From contig JAFXSM010000042.1 in assembly GCA_017525605.1 (NCBI GenBank), positions 186,001 through 250,000 on the forward strand: a DNA stretch of 64,000 bases, in the 5' to 3' direction. Position 1 is the stretch's first letter; each line of letters starts with the position of its first letter. This DNA is from Treponema sp. GTDB lineage: Bacteria > Spirochaetota > Spirochaetia > Treponematales > Treponemataceae. This document shows, piece by piece, positions 51,284 to 60,258 of the stretch. The notes under the pieces were generated by a model. It was not told the origin of the DNA, made no database searches, and saw nothing but the letters and a program-made list of their open reading frames with translations. Both the position numbers and the translations under genes were made by a program.

Positions 51284-52483
51284 TCAGTTTGGAAGTTTCA
51301 CGTCCGAAATTATGCTTTCGTCTGCAAACGTGACTCTGTTCCTTCCGCTGCGCTTTGAAACGTAAAGAGCCTTGTCCGCCTGGTCAACTATGATGTTCGG
51401 TGTGATTCTCGTGGACGAATCACCTGAATAGACTGCGACACCGACAGAAATCGTGACTTTCACATGCTGATTTTCGTAGCAGAAGTCGAAATCTTCTATT
51501 TTCTTTCTTATTCTTTCTCCAACCGACATCGCTTCTTTCGCATCCGCAGAATTGAGCATCACGGTGAATTCCTCGCCGCCGTACCTGGAAGCCATGTCCT
51601 CGTCGCGAAGCCCCTCGCGAATCAGGGACGCGACAGTCTGCAAAACATAGTCGCCGCACGCATGACCGTATGTGTCGTTGAATTTCTTGAAGAAGTCGAT
51701 ATCGAACATGAGAATGCCGATTTTTTCGCCTGTCTGCCGTGCCTGATCTATTTTTTCGGAAAGAATGTTGAAGAAATAATACTTGAGCTTGAGCTTCGTC
51801 ATCATGTCGGTCGCAGAACGTTCGACGAGTGTCGCATTGCTGATTGCAATCGCAGCGAGCGACGATATGACGAGAATGTGCTCTTTCTCGTAGTCGCTGT
51901 AATATTCGCCTGAGTCCCCAGTGTCGTCGCCGATGACGATTCTCTCGCCGAAAACGAGAATTCCCTGAAGATGCCCCCTCAAAATGAGCGGGATTATCAG
52001 TGTCGGGTTCAGCGACTGCAAAATCTCAAGCTCTTTTTTCGTCTTGCTGATGTCCTCTGCCCGCCTGTGCTTTTCCGAAAGCAGAAGCTCCTCGGTCAGC
52101 TCGTGCATCGTAAAAACTGAATTTTCCTTTACGAGAATCGAAGCGATGGAACCGCCGATTGATATTTTGTAATCGCTCCCCTTTCGTATGTCGAATCCCA
52201 TGTAATTCGAGCCAAGAGAGAACGAATCTGAATCGAACGACTCAAGAAGGAAGATTCCCAAACTCTGGACGAGAAACTGAGCCATGCAGTTATCGAGAAT
52301 CGACTGGATAAGTTTTCCGAATTCAAGAGTTGAACAGAGGGAACGCGAGATTTCCAGAATCTGCTGCAAATCGTAGATTTTCTTCTCGTAGCTGTCCACG
52401 AAATATTTGCAGTCGAGATTCGTGCAGTTTGCATTCGGTTTCTTCTCAATATCCTGAACTATCGTGTTTCTACTGGTTATCAT
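51284..52483 (-). CDS. GAF-domain diguanylate cyclase
   Basis: 399 residues from 52483 (GGAG upstream). N-terminal short coil, GAF-like domain ~60-225 (LCSTLEFGKLIQSILDN... IIPLILRGHLQGILVFGE), then GGDEF domain with SRYGGEEF, an active-type signature, and the inhibitory-site RDED five residues before it. It makes cyclic di-GMP from GTP. The GAF ligand is unknown. It overlaps the upstream gene by 14 nt and is likely co-expressed with it. Confidence 0.92.
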   Translation of the reverse strand: MITSRNTIVQDIEKKPNANCTNLDCKYFVDSYEKKIYDLQQILEISRSLCSTLEFGKLIQSILDNCMAQFLVQSLGIFLLESFDSDSFSLGSNYMGFDIRKGSDYKISIGGSIASILVKENSVFTMHELTEELLLSEKHRRAEDISKTKKELEILQSLNPTLIIPLILRGHLQGILVFGERIVIGDDTGDSGEYYSDYEKEHILVISSLAAIAISNATLVERSATDMMTKLKLKYYFFNILSEKIDQARQTGEKIGILMFDIDFFKKFNDTYGHACGDYVLQTVASLIREGLRDEDMASRYGGEEFTVMLNSADAKEAMSVGERIRKKIEDFDFCYENQHVKVTISVGVAVYSGDSSTRITPNIIVDQADKALYVSKRSGRNRVTFADESIISDVKLPN

Positions 52484-54056
52484 CTTCAAGTTCTCCGATG
52501 ATTGCATAGTTCTTCATTATCCTGAGGAATGTTCGCCATGCTGGGTGCTGCTGTTCAAGAGTACCTGAACCATCTCTGTTTCTTGTCGATGACATGAGAA
52601 CTTTCACATTCTGTATGAGAGCCGGCTTCGACTTTTTTGCATCCACAATGAGTTCTCCGACCTGCTTGTACAGAACGAAAATATTCCGCGATTCCGTCTG
52701 AATTATGTCGTGAGCCTGATTGTTGATGCTGTCGATGAGCGTGCCGAGCTGCTTGAGGAACGACGCATCCCTCTTGCTGTCTTCTATTAAACCGACGATA
52801 TTCGCCATGTCGTTCTGCTTTCCACGATCGAACGAAAGCTCGAATTCTTCAAGGCGTGCCATGATGTCGTTGCAGGCGTACACTGCCGACGAATACGAAG
52901 TTTTGTACGCAGGCGTGTTGAAAAATCCCTCGATGAGGATATTGTTCAAAACGGTCTTCACGGATTCAGAAAGATAAATCTGCAGGAACGTCTTCAATGT
53001 CTGCAACGGCGTAATCCATTCGAACGAATAAGGAGATGCCGTGCGAATGATGTTGTTCGTCTCCGCATTGTAACCTGCAAGCTGAACAAGAGGAGTCTCC
53101 CCGAAAAGTTCTTTCAGTTCAGCGGAAATCGTGAAATCCTTTATCTCGGTCTTGATTTGTGTCTCATCGGAATCGAATCTTCCTTGAACGTAATTCAGGA
53201 ATTTGTTTATAGCATTGACTGAATACGAAGCCATCTTCGGTTTGAACGAAGGGTCCTTTTTTGCAAGGCAGATGATTTTGCGGAGGACTTCAGGCTCCAG
53301 GATTTTTCCGAGAATCGAATTGATTTTCTTGATGTTCTCTATGAGCGAATCTTTTTCACCAGCAGACAACGTCCTTCCGGTTTTCAGGTATTTCAGAGCG
53401 AGGACTGCACGCATGACCGAATTGTTCAGCGACATGCTCGAAGTCAGATAATACAAATCCTGCAAATGCTGGCTGATGACTTCCGGTCTGACATCCCGAA
53501 CATTTGTCAAAGATGACTGCGAGAATGTGTCGAAGTTCGAGTCGAACGCGCGGATCACCGCCGCATAGTTGAACCTGCATATATCCGCAAGCTGCTGAAC
53601 TTTCGCCATAGTCTCGTCGATTTTTCTGAATTCAGGCGTGCTCAAATTCTTGAGCAGATTTTCGAACGCACGCTTCTGCTTCTCGAATTCGATTGACATA
53701 TTGTTGCTCTCTTCGACAGCGCGTTTGCGTTCCTCATATCCGAATTTTTCAAGCTGCTCCTGCATTGAATCAGTGAAACCTGTCAGAATCAGCTGGTATT
53801 CGTACATACCGTTTCTCTGAACATTCTCGCTGCTCACAGTCGATGACAGAATCTCATCCAACGGCTTCGCATTTTCATAAAGAATTCTGAAGAGTTCAGC
53901 GAAGTTCGGAGTCAGGCATTCGTCCTTGAAAATCTCCTTCGGGTTGCTTTTCAACTCGTTTTCGATTTTTCGAAGTTCCTGCCGTTTTTTCACTTCCGGT
54001 GACGAAGAGTTAAAAATTGATTCAAAAAATTCGGTAATCGCTTGAATTAAACTCAT
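52470..54056 (-). CDS. Large helical cytoplasmic protein, treponeme-type (DUF5312-like)
   Basis: 528 residues, almost wholly alpha-helical and hydrophilic, without signal peptide or membrane segment. I associate its start (MSLIQAITEFFESIFNSSSPE) and layout with the treponemal DUF5312 group, but only from memory. It precedes and overlaps the diguanylate cyclase gene, which suggests a shared signalling role. Ribosome site GGAAG before the ATG. Confidence 0.68.
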   Translation of the reverse strand: MSLIQAITEFFESIFNSSSPEVKKRQELRKIENELKSNPKEIFKDECLTPNFAELFRILYENAKPLDEILSSTVSSENVQRNGMYEYQLILTGFTDSMQEQLEKFGYEERKRAVEESNNMSIEFEKQKRAFENLLKNLSTPEFRKIDETMAKVQQLADICRFNYAAVIRAFDSNFDTFSQSSLTNVRDVRPEVISQHLQDLYYLTSSMSLNNSVMRAVLALKYLKTGRTLSAGEKDSLIENIKKINSILGKILEPEVLRKIICLAKKDPSFKPKMASYSVNAINKFLNYVQGRFDSDETQIKTEIKDFTISAELKELFGETPLVQLAGYNAETNNIIRTASPYSFEWITPLQTLKTFLQIYLSESVKTVLNNILIEGFFNTPAYKTSYSSAVYACNDIMARLEEFELSFDRGKQNDMANIVGLIEDSKRDASFLKQLGTLIDSINNQAHDIIQTESRNIFVLYKQVGELIVDAKKSKPALIQNVKVLMSSTRNRDGSGTLEQQHPAWRTFLRIMKNYAIIGELEDDNQ

Positions 54057-54080
54057 AGTTCTTCCATATTACAATGATTT

Positions 54081-55070
54081 TCAAAGAAATTCAGAAAAAA
54101 TCTTTCTATAATCATCGACAGATTTTGCGGCAACTATCGTTTTTCTTAATGCGGCACTTCCTTCAATTCCTTTCGAGTACGCGCAGAATCTTTTCCGCGC
54201 CTCAAGGCACGCACCGATTTCGCCAAAATCCTCGACAAGAAGCTCCAGCTCCCGGAATCCCGCCTTGATTTTTTCGCTTATCGGCAAGTCGGTCAGATTT
54301 CCGGTCAGCAAGAATTCTTTCGTCCGGGTGAAAATGAACGGATTCCCCATTGCACCGCGCGCGAACATGACGGCATCGCAATTCGTCGTCTCAAGCATCC
54401 GCTTCGCGTCCTCCGGCGAGAACGCGTCCCCGCTTCCGAAAACGGGAATCCTTCCGCCGACAAACTCCACAAGTTCACGCAGAATGTTCCAGTCGGCTTT
54501 GCCCTCGTACCCTTGCGCCCTCGTCCTTCCGTGGAGCGTTATCGCAGCAGCACCAGCATCCAACGCAGCCTGAGCAGTTTCCTTCCATGTTATGTTCTCG
54601 GAATCCCAGCCGGAGCGGACTTTCACAGTCACGGGAACAGGTCGATTTGAATTCTGAACGGCATCGTTCACGGCTTTCACAATCGAATGAAGTTTTTCGG
54701 GGTCTTTCGTCAGGCAGCTTCCCGCACCGCTCTTGATGATTTTCGGGACGGGACAGCCGCCGTTTATGTCGATGCACTCGCACGTAGTTTTTTCGAGGAC
54801 GATTCTGGCAGCGTCAGCCATTGTTTTTGGAGTTCCGCCAAAAATCTGGACTGCATAGCTTTTTTCGTTCGGAGCGCGGCGCATGAGCATTTCAGTTTTG
54901 AGATTTCCGCGGACGAGTGCCTCTGCGGAAACCATTTCCGTGTACGCAAAATCCGCGCCGCATTCAGTGCATATCGAGCGGAATGCCCTGTCCGAATATC
55001 CGGCAACGGGCGCAAGAAAGAGATTTCCGTTCAGCTTGAGATTTCCGATTTGAACTGGATGATAGAGCAT
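54081..55070 (-). CDS. dusB: tRNA-dihydrouridine synthase
   Basis: 329 residues from 55070 (GGAG precedes). FMN TIM barrel: LAPVAGYSDRAFR at 19-31, catalytic Cys106 in NGGCPVPK, VKVRSGW, ITLHGRTRAQGYEG and the phosphate-binding GSGDA. It reduces uridine in the tRNA D-loop. Closest to the DusB branch by sequence style; subfamily not proven. The TatD gene upstream ends in its own terminator. Confidence 0.92.
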   Translation of the reverse strand: MLYHPVQIGNLKLNGNLFLAPVAGYSDRAFRSICTECGADFAYTEMVSAEALVRGNLKTEMLMRRAPNEKSYAVQIFGGTPKTMADAARIVLEKTTCECIDINGGCPVPKIIKSGAGSCLTKDPEKLHSIVKAVNDAVQNSNRPVPVTVKVRSGWDSENITWKETAQAALDAGAAAITLHGRTRAQGYEGKADWNILRELVEFVGGRIPVFGSGDAFSPEDAKRMLETTNCDAVMFARGAMGNPFIFTRTKEFLLTGNLTDLPISEKIKAGFRELELLVEDFGEIGACLEARKRFCAYSKGIEGSAALRKTIVAAKSVDDYRKIFSEFL

Positions 55071-55089
55071 TTTGTTTTTCTCCGTTAAT

Positions 55090-55124
55090 AAAAAAAATGC
55101 GCACAAGAAATCCGTGCGCATTTT
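55090..55124 (-). terminator. Intrinsic terminator of the TatD gene
   Basis: An 11-bp perfect stem AAAATGCGCAC/GTGCGCATTTT, followed on the minus strand by a T-run. Confidence 0.88.
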
Positions 55125-55136
55125 CCTAGACAAATT

Positions 55137-55919
55137 TTATTCAGGCAGCCTGAAAACTTTGCAGCTGTTCTTCCAAACTTGCGAAGCCAAATCCTCAAGA
55201 GGCATCTGGAGCATTTCCGCAAGGAATTTCGCAGTGTAAGTGACGTATGCAGGCATTGACCTTTTCTTTTCTTTTATCTGAGCAGGAATCATGAACGGAC
55301 TTTCAGTCTCAAGGAGGATTCTCTCCACAGGAATATTGAGAACAGTCTCGTGCAGGTTCTTTGCATTCTTGTACGTCAAATTTCCGGCGAACGAGAAATA
55401 GACATCGAGCCCAGCGTCAAGGCACATCGCAGCATATTTCGCGTCCTCGTCATAGCAATGGAGAATCGCACCTGCAGGCGGAATTTTTTCCTTGAGAATC
55501 TCGAAAATGTCTTTTCCGGCATTCCTGTTGTGGATTATCACAGGCAGGTCGAATTTCCTTGCGATGTCGAGCTGTGTGATGAACAACTCAATCTGGCTTC
55601 TCTTGTCTCCGAACTGCTTGTAGTAGTCAAGTCCGGTCTCTCCGATTGCGACCACGTTCGGCAATTTCGCGCTAGCCTCGATTGTCGCAATCCAGTCGCG
55701 TCCTGGACTCATCACCTCGACAGGCGCAACGCCGACTGCATGATAGATTCCAGGCATTGCCTTGAGGACAGGATAGACTTTCTTGAACATAGAAAGGCTG
55801 TTGTTTATGCTCAGAATCCTTGTGACTCCGGCTTGTTTTGCTTGCTGCACAACGCGCAACTGTTCTATAGGATCCTCATAGATGAGTCCTATGTGGGCAT
55901 GAGTATCAAAAAATTGCAT
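55137..55919 (-). CDS. TatD-family metal-dependent hydrolase
   Basis: 260 residues from 55919 (GGAAG precedes). Metal ligands His7/His9 (DTHAHIG), Glu94 (GETGLDYY), His130 and His154 are present, but the last ligand, normally Asp in ETD(A/S)P, is Glu206 (LLETESPF). The family acts as 3'-5' DNA/RNA exonuclease or D-aminoacyl-type hydrolase. Glu can still bind metal, so activity is plausible but altered. Confidence 0.9.
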   Translation of the reverse strand: MQFFDTHAHIGLIYEDPIEQLRVVQQAKQAGVTRILSINNSLSMFKKVYPVLKAMPGIYHAVGVAPVEVMSPGRDWIATIEASAKLPNVVAIGETGLDYYKQFGDKRSQIELFITQLDIARKFDLPVIIHNRNAGKDIFEILKEKIPPAGAILHCYDEDAKYAAMCLDAGLDVYFSFAGNLTYKNAKNLHETVLNIPVERILLETESPFMIPAQIKEKKRSMPAYVTYTAKFLAEMLQMPLEDLASQVWKNSCKVFRLPE

Positions 55920-56067
55920 GGCTTTTCTTCCAAAAAAAATAAAAATTACAAAAAAACAGATAAGACAATGACCAAATTCGGTCGATATGCGTGATGAAGA
56001 ATAACACAAGGAATTTTATCTGTCAAATTGGAAAGAACTCCAAAAACTCCAGAAATCTGGTGTTTGT

Positions 56068-56097
56068 TTGACATGATTTCTTGTGCCGTGTTAGAAT
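56068..56097 (+). promoter_or_regulatory. Sigma-70 promoter of the M23-bactofilin operon
   Basis: Perfect -35 TTGACA (56068-56073), 18-bp spacer, extended -10 TGT-TAGAAT ending at 56097. This is the clearest promoter in the window. Confidence 0.75.
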
Positions 56098-56118
56098 TAT
56101 GCGTTTTGGAGTACAAGA

Positions 56119-57147
56119 TTGGCAAAGTCAAGACATTACAAAAGGATAGAGAAAAAAGCCATAGCTTCATTGAAAAGCTTGATTCAAAAAGGCTTTGAGG
56201 CCGTCGTAATCGGCATCAAGAAAGTATTCAAAGTTTGCGACAGCAAGCTTACTATAATGGTCGTTCCACATTCAAAAGGAAGCGTCATAAATTTCCAGAC
56301 AAACGTATTCGCGCTCGTCTTCGGCATCCTGCTAATCATCGGAATCGTTTCGGCATTCGTCTACTTCAAGCGGCAGGATTCAGGCATCAGAAGCGAGCTG
56401 AGCAAAGCCACAAAAGAGAACAGGGAACTTCTGGCGAGCTTTGACGAGCTCCGGGACGAGAACAACAACGTTTTGCAGTCCGCAAAGAGATTCAAGTCTT
56501 CGCTCACACAGACGCTTTCGCTTCTCGGACTGAACCAGACAAAGAACGTCAACAAAAACTCTTCTTCTGACAGCGACTTGAATTCACTTTTCGAAACGGA
56601 AGAGACCGTGACAGGTCTTGCAAAAGATGTTTCCGACATGAAACAGCTTTCTTCTTTCCTGGAAAGCTCGATTCAGCCGATTGAGCAAATCGGAAAAATG
56701 CTCGAAAGCCAGGAAACGCTTTTCACTGATATTCCGAACATCTGGCCGGTAAAAGGCGGAATCGGACACATCTCGCAGCAGTTCGGACAGACGACGCACC
56801 CGATTACGGGAGTCTGGTACATCCACAAGGGACTCGACATTTCAACATACAGAAGCGGCGACCCGATTCTTGCGACGGCAAACGGACAGGTCGTAACGGT
56901 CGCATACGATTCAGGATTCGGAAATTACGTAATCATCAAGCACAAGCACGGAATGTACACCCGATACTGCCACATGGCATCGGTAAAAGTAAAAAAAGGT
57001 CAGTTTGTTTCCCAGCGTGACGTAATCGGAACAATCGGAAACACAGGAATTTCAACAGGTCCGCATCTCCATTATGAGATTCATATCGGTTCAGATGTCG
57101 TTGACCCTGCAAAATACGTGAACATCAAGCTTACGAACAAGAAATAG
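56119..57147 (+). CDS. M23 family cell-wall endopeptidase, membrane-anchored
   Basis: 342 residues. The TTG start at 56119 is set by GGAG 8 nt upstream. Membrane helix ~63-83, coiled coil ~88-200, then LytM domain with His236/Asp240 (HKGLDIS), His285 (RYCHMAS) and His316/His318 (PHLHYE), the full zinc set. It cuts peptidoglycan cross-bridges. It is followed 4 nt later by bactofilin, a pairing that shapes cells in other bacteria, including helical ones. Confidence 0.94.
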   Translation: MAKSRHYKRIEKKAIASLKSLIQKGFEAVVIGIKKVFKVCDSKLTIMVVPHSKGSVINFQTNVFALVFGILLIIGIVSAFVYFKRQDSGIRSELSKATKENRELLASFDELRDENNNVLQSAKRFKSSLTQTLSLLGLNQTKNVNKNSSSDSDLNSLFETEETVTGLAKDVSDMKQLSSFLESSIQPIEQIGKMLESQETLFTDIPNIWPVKGGIGHISQQFGQTTHPITGVWYIHKGLDISTYRSGDPILATANGQVVTVAYDSGFGNYVIIKHKHGMYTRYCHMASVKVKKGQFVSQRDVIGTIGNTGISTGPHLHYEIHIGSDVVDPAKYVNIKLTNKK

Positions 57148-57151
57148 AATT

Positions 57152-57571
57152 ATGGCATTTCTTACAGACGACATTTCAATCAACACAATTCTTGGCGAAG
57201 GCTCTTCTTTCAAGAACGAAGTGAAAGTAAGGGGCAACTTGAGAATTCAGGGAGACGTGGACGGGAACGTCGATGCGAGCGGCAACGTCTTCATCGGCGA
57301 AAAAGCCCGGATTCGCGGCGACGTGAACGCAGATTCCGCCGAGATTTTCGGAATCGTCATAGGTGACATAAACGCGCCGAAATACGTCAAGATTTCTTCT
57401 TCGGCGGTCGTAATCGGCGACATTTACACAAAGCGGGTTCAGATTGAAGCGAATGCAGTTTTCCAAGGGCATTGCATTTCGCACAAAAATGACGAGAAAT
57501 TCGAAAAAGCAAAAAGCACTTTCCTGACTGAAAAGTCAATCCTTTCAAGCAAAGTTGCAAGCGAACGGTAA
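57152..57571 (+). CDS. Bactofilin
   Basis: 139 residues with the right-handed beta-helix core (VRGNLRIQGDVDGNVDASGNVFIGEKARIRGDV... VVIGDIYTKRVQIEANAVFQG) and short disordered ends. It self-assembles into filaments that position wall enzymes. It lies directly between the M23 peptidase and YaaR genes, so it probably localises the peptidase for helical shape. Confidence 0.95.
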   Translation: MAFLTDDISINTILGEGSSFKNEVKVRGNLRIQGDVDGNVDASGNVFIGEKARIRGDVNADSAEIFGIVIGDINAPKYVKISSSAVVIGDIYTKRVQIEANAVFQGHCISHKNDEKFEKAKSTFLTEKSILSSKVASER

Positions 57572-57588
57572 AAAATCGGTAGGTAGAG

Positions 57589-58131
57589 ATGGGAGTTGAC
57601 TCGGTAGGATTTCAGAACCAATCATTGTATTTTGCGGCGGCACAATCCGCATCCCAGCAGCTTGCAAAGCAGGAATCGAAGAAGACAGGAAAATCCGTGT
57701 TCTCCAAGGTTTCTTTTGCCGACACGCTCAAAAAATCAAAGGAAGAAGCGCAGCTCATCGCGGACGGACTTCCCCCAGAGATTGCCGGAATGGACAGCGA
57801 AGACGCAATCGTATTTCTGAAAGACGCGGCTGACATGGCGAGCGACAACCTGAAAGAAAAGCAAACTCCAGAAACAATCGAAAATTACAGGACGAAAATC
57901 GGGCAGTTCCTGAAATTCATGGCACGGAACAATTTTGAGGTCATAGAAAAAAGGCGGTTCGGACGAAACAGACGCGGAAGGGCTCTCGCTCCCTATTATC
58001 AAATTCAGGTTATAAATCAAAAAATGAACAATCTCACTTCCGATATGCTTTATAATCACAGCAGGAATTTGAATCTTTTAGCGAGAATCGAAGAGATAAA
58101 CGGTCTTATTGTGGACTTGATTGCTGCCTGA
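57589..58131 (+). CDS. YaaR/DUF327 family protein
   Basis: 180 residues, helical. The conserved C-terminal block ETIENYRTKIGQFLKFMARNNFEVIEKRR and the basic FGRNRRGRALAPYYQIQVINQK match DUF327. The molecular function is unknown; in Firmicutes yaaR is next to yaaT, and here yaaT also follows directly. Confidence 0.88.
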   Translation: MGVDSVGFQNQSLYFAAAQSASQQLAKQESKKTGKSVFSKVSFADTLKKSKEEAQLIADGLPPEIAGMDSEDAIVFLKDAADMASDNLKEKQTPETIENYRTKIGQFLKFMARNNFEVIEKRRFGRNRRGRALAPYYQIQVINQKMNNLTSDMLYNHSRNLNLLARIEEINGLIVDLIAA

Positions 58132-58161
58132 ACAGCGAAAATTCAACGTCAAGGAAAATTT

Positions 58162-59091
58162 ATGAGCGATATATTTGAACAAGAATACGAAGAGAACGAA
58201 GATTACTCACGGCTTGAAGATGACGAGCAGAATCTCGACAAGAATGACGATGCGGATTTCATCTACGTCGATGATATGTTCCTTGCGAAGCTCGAATATT
58301 CAAGCGAAGTCGTTTACGTTGCTGCCGAAAAAAAATCGTCGAACCTCAAAAAAGGCGACAAAGTCATAATCCAGACGCGCTACGGAAAAGATTTGGCGTT
58401 CGTGCTCGGAAAGATGAATGCTTCCGTGGGCGTAAAAAAAAGCGACATCGTGAAAATCGAGAGAATCGCGAACGACGACGACCTTCGACGCTATTCGGAG
58501 CTTTCGGGAAAAGAGGCGGAGGCGTTCAAAGTCTTCAAGGAAAAAGTCGCGATTCACGGCCTGGACATGAAGCTCATCGCAGTGCATTTCCTTTTGGAAG
58601 AGCAGAAGGCACTTTTCTTCTTCTCAAGCGAAAACCGTGTCGATTTCAGGGAGCTTGTGAAAGATTTGGTCAGCGTGTTCAAAATGAGAATCGAACTGCG
58701 CCAGATTGGTGTGAGAGACGAAAGCAGGATTGTCGGAGGTCTTGGCGTTTGCGGCCGACCGTGCTGCTGCCATTCGATAAGCGACAAGCTCGCACCCGTG
58801 TCGATAAAGATGGCGAAAGAGCAGAACCTCTCGCTGAATTCGATGAAGATTAGCGGACAGTGCGGACGGCTTCTGTGCTGCTTGAGCTACGAGTACAACT
58901 GGTACTCGGAAGCGCGGAAGAATCTTCCGAACGAGGGGCTTCACATCTATTACGACTCGACGAATTTCAGGATAACGGACGTGAATCCGCTGACGCAGGT
59001 CGTGAAAATGCTCGGAGAGGACGGACGGCTGCTGGAAATCCCGGCAAAGAGATTCCAGAAAGAAGGCGGAAAGTGGCGGCTCCCGAACTAA
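58162..59091 (+). CDS. PSP1-domain protein (YaaT-like)
   Basis: 309 residues: acidic N-terminus (~1-35), then the PSP1 domain with CGRPCCC and CGRLLCCLSYE, the cysteines that hold iron-sulfur clusters in the B. subtilis YaaT-YlbF-YmcA complex. That complex helps RNase Y mature mRNAs. YlbF and YmcA partners are not seen here. GGA before the ATG; last gene of the M23 operon. Confidence 0.9.
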   Translation: MSDIFEQEYEENEDYSRLEDDEQNLDKNDDADFIYVDDMFLAKLEYSSEVVYVAAEKKSSNLKKGDKVIIQTRYGKDLAFVLGKMNASVGVKKSDIVKIERIANDDDLRRYSELSGKEAEAFKVFKEKVAIHGLDMKLIAVHFLLEEQKALFFFSSENRVDFRELVKDLVSVFKMRIELRQIGVRDESRIVGGLGVCGRPCCCHSISDKLAPVSIKMAKEQNLSLNSMKISGQCGRLLCCLSYEYNWYSEARKNLPNEGLHIYYDSTNFRITDVNPLTQVVKMLGEDGRLLEIPAKRFQKEGGKWRLPN

Positions 59092-59096
59092 AACAT

Positions 59097-59822
59097 TCAG
59101 CTTATTACGGCAACGAGATTGTCCGAGTTTTCTGAAAAATCGGATTCTTTGAAATCGGAAAAAAACATGATTTCGGAGAATCCGCTTTTTTTTGCGACTT
59201 CGCTTATTTTATCCCGCGTCAGAAGATTGATTTTCGCCTCCGTGACGTGGACGATTCTGCCGTTTCCGGTCTCAAGATTCTGATACAGAATCGGCTCGTC
59301 ATTCGAATTCCTAGAAACTTTCGTCGTGAGAGAAGAGCGGATGCTCTGCCTTTTCGGAAGGGTGAAATTCGGCGTTTTGAATTTCTCGAAATTCGGCACG
59401 GACAACACGAGCATTCCGTCATCGCTCAGAAGCTGCTTTATGTCGAAGAAGAATTTTTCGAGCAGGATGTCGTCGCTGATGAAAATCAGCCTGCCGTTCA
59501 GAATCGATGCGATGTTGAAAAATCCCTTTCCAAGAAATCGCCCCATCTCAAGGGTGTTCATCTTGAAAAAATTCAGCATCATAACCTGAGTGCGCCGCCT
59601 TCTGTTCGCGGACTCAAGAAGCTCCTGCTCGTTCTCGATTGCGGTCACGTTCGCACCTTGCGTTGCAAGCTGGTGCTCGAAAAGTCCGGTCCCGCAGTTG
59701 ACGCTCAAAAATTTGACCGGCTTGTTGTACAGCACCGATGCTTTCCTGAAAAAATCTTTCTGTCCGTCTGCTATCGGGAACAGTTCGTCATAGTATTCGC
59801 AAATATTCTCCAAAATTTCCAT
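59097..59822 (-). CDS. SAM-dependent methyltransferase-like protein
   Basis: 241 residues from the ATG at 59822; an earlier in-frame TTG is less likely. Class I fold: FLSVNCGTGLFEHQLA as motif I (Gly-poor, with Asn), ALENE-type acidic position in VTAIENEQ, then LLSDDGMLVLSVPN. Substrate unknown. It is convergent with the YaaT-like gene, separated by 5 nt. Confidence 0.82.
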   Translation of the reverse strand: MEILENICEYYDELFPIADGQKDFFRKASVLYNKPVKFLSVNCGTGLFEHQLATQGANVTAIENEQELLESANRRRRTQVMMLNFFKMNTLEMGRFLGKGFFNIASILNGRLIFISDDILLEKFFFDIKQLLSDDGMLVLSVPNFEKFKTPNFTLPKRQSIRSSLTTKVSRNSNDEPILYQNLETGNGRIVHVTEAKINLLTRDKISEVAKKSGFSEIMFFSDFKESDFSENSDNLVAVIS

Positions 59823-59830
59823 AAACAAAA

Positions 59831-59836
59831 ATTATA
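59831..59836 (-). promoter_or_regulatory. -10 box of the methyltransferase gene
   Basis: Perfect TATAAT on the minus strand ending 8 nt before the ATG, without the TG element and without a ribosome-binding site. Confidence 0.5.
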
Positions 59837-59860
59837 AAGCTAAAATTCAGCAAATGCACC

Positions 59861-59898
59861 AAAAAAAAAACGCACCAAAAGACATTGCATTTGGTGCG
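59861..59898 (-). terminator. Intrinsic terminator of the RND operon
   Basis: A stem of CGCACCAAA/TTTGGTGCG around ~11 nt, followed by a T-run on the minus strand, downstream of the small PG0541-type gene. Confidence 0.85.
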
Positions 59899-59931
59899 CG
59901 TGAATTCCACTTAGTTTTTCAGAAATTCACC

Positions 59932-60258
59932 TTACATCTCGGTCGATTCGCTGACGAAACAGGCGATTCCTTCGCCGATGTACTGCTCGCGGAGTTTTTC
60001 TGCGATTCCGACGATTTTTTTGCATTCCTCGTCGCTGCAGTAGATTATGTACATCACGTTCAGCTGCGGCCAGATGGCATCTCCAAGACGCGGATTCGAA
60101 TATCCGGCTCCCATCACGTTGTTCAGTTTCGTGTAGCGTGCGGCGACTTCGTTGTCCTTGAAAAGCTGAACGAAATCTTCTTCAATTGCCTGCGAGAAAA
60201 TCAGCTCGACGCGCTTTTGAACGCCGGCATGGATTTTTATGTTTTCCAAATAGCCCAT
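59932..60258 (-). CDS. PG0541-type transporter-associated small protein
   Basis: 108 residues; ferredoxin-like/PII-like pattern (MGYLENIKIHAGVQKRVELIFSQAI, then NVMYIIYCSDEECKKIVGIAEKLREQY). Similar small proteins follow RND pump genes in Bacteroidetes (PG0541 family, from memory). Its start shares bases with the pump stop (TGATG), so it is translationally coupled and probably a cytoplasmic accessory of the pump. Confidence 0.72.
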   Translation of the reverse strand: MGYLENIKIHAGVQKRVELIFSQAIEEDFVQLFKDNEVAARYTKLNNVMGAGYSNPRLGDAIWPQLNVMYIIYCSDEECKKIVGIAEKLREQYIGEGIACFVSESTEM

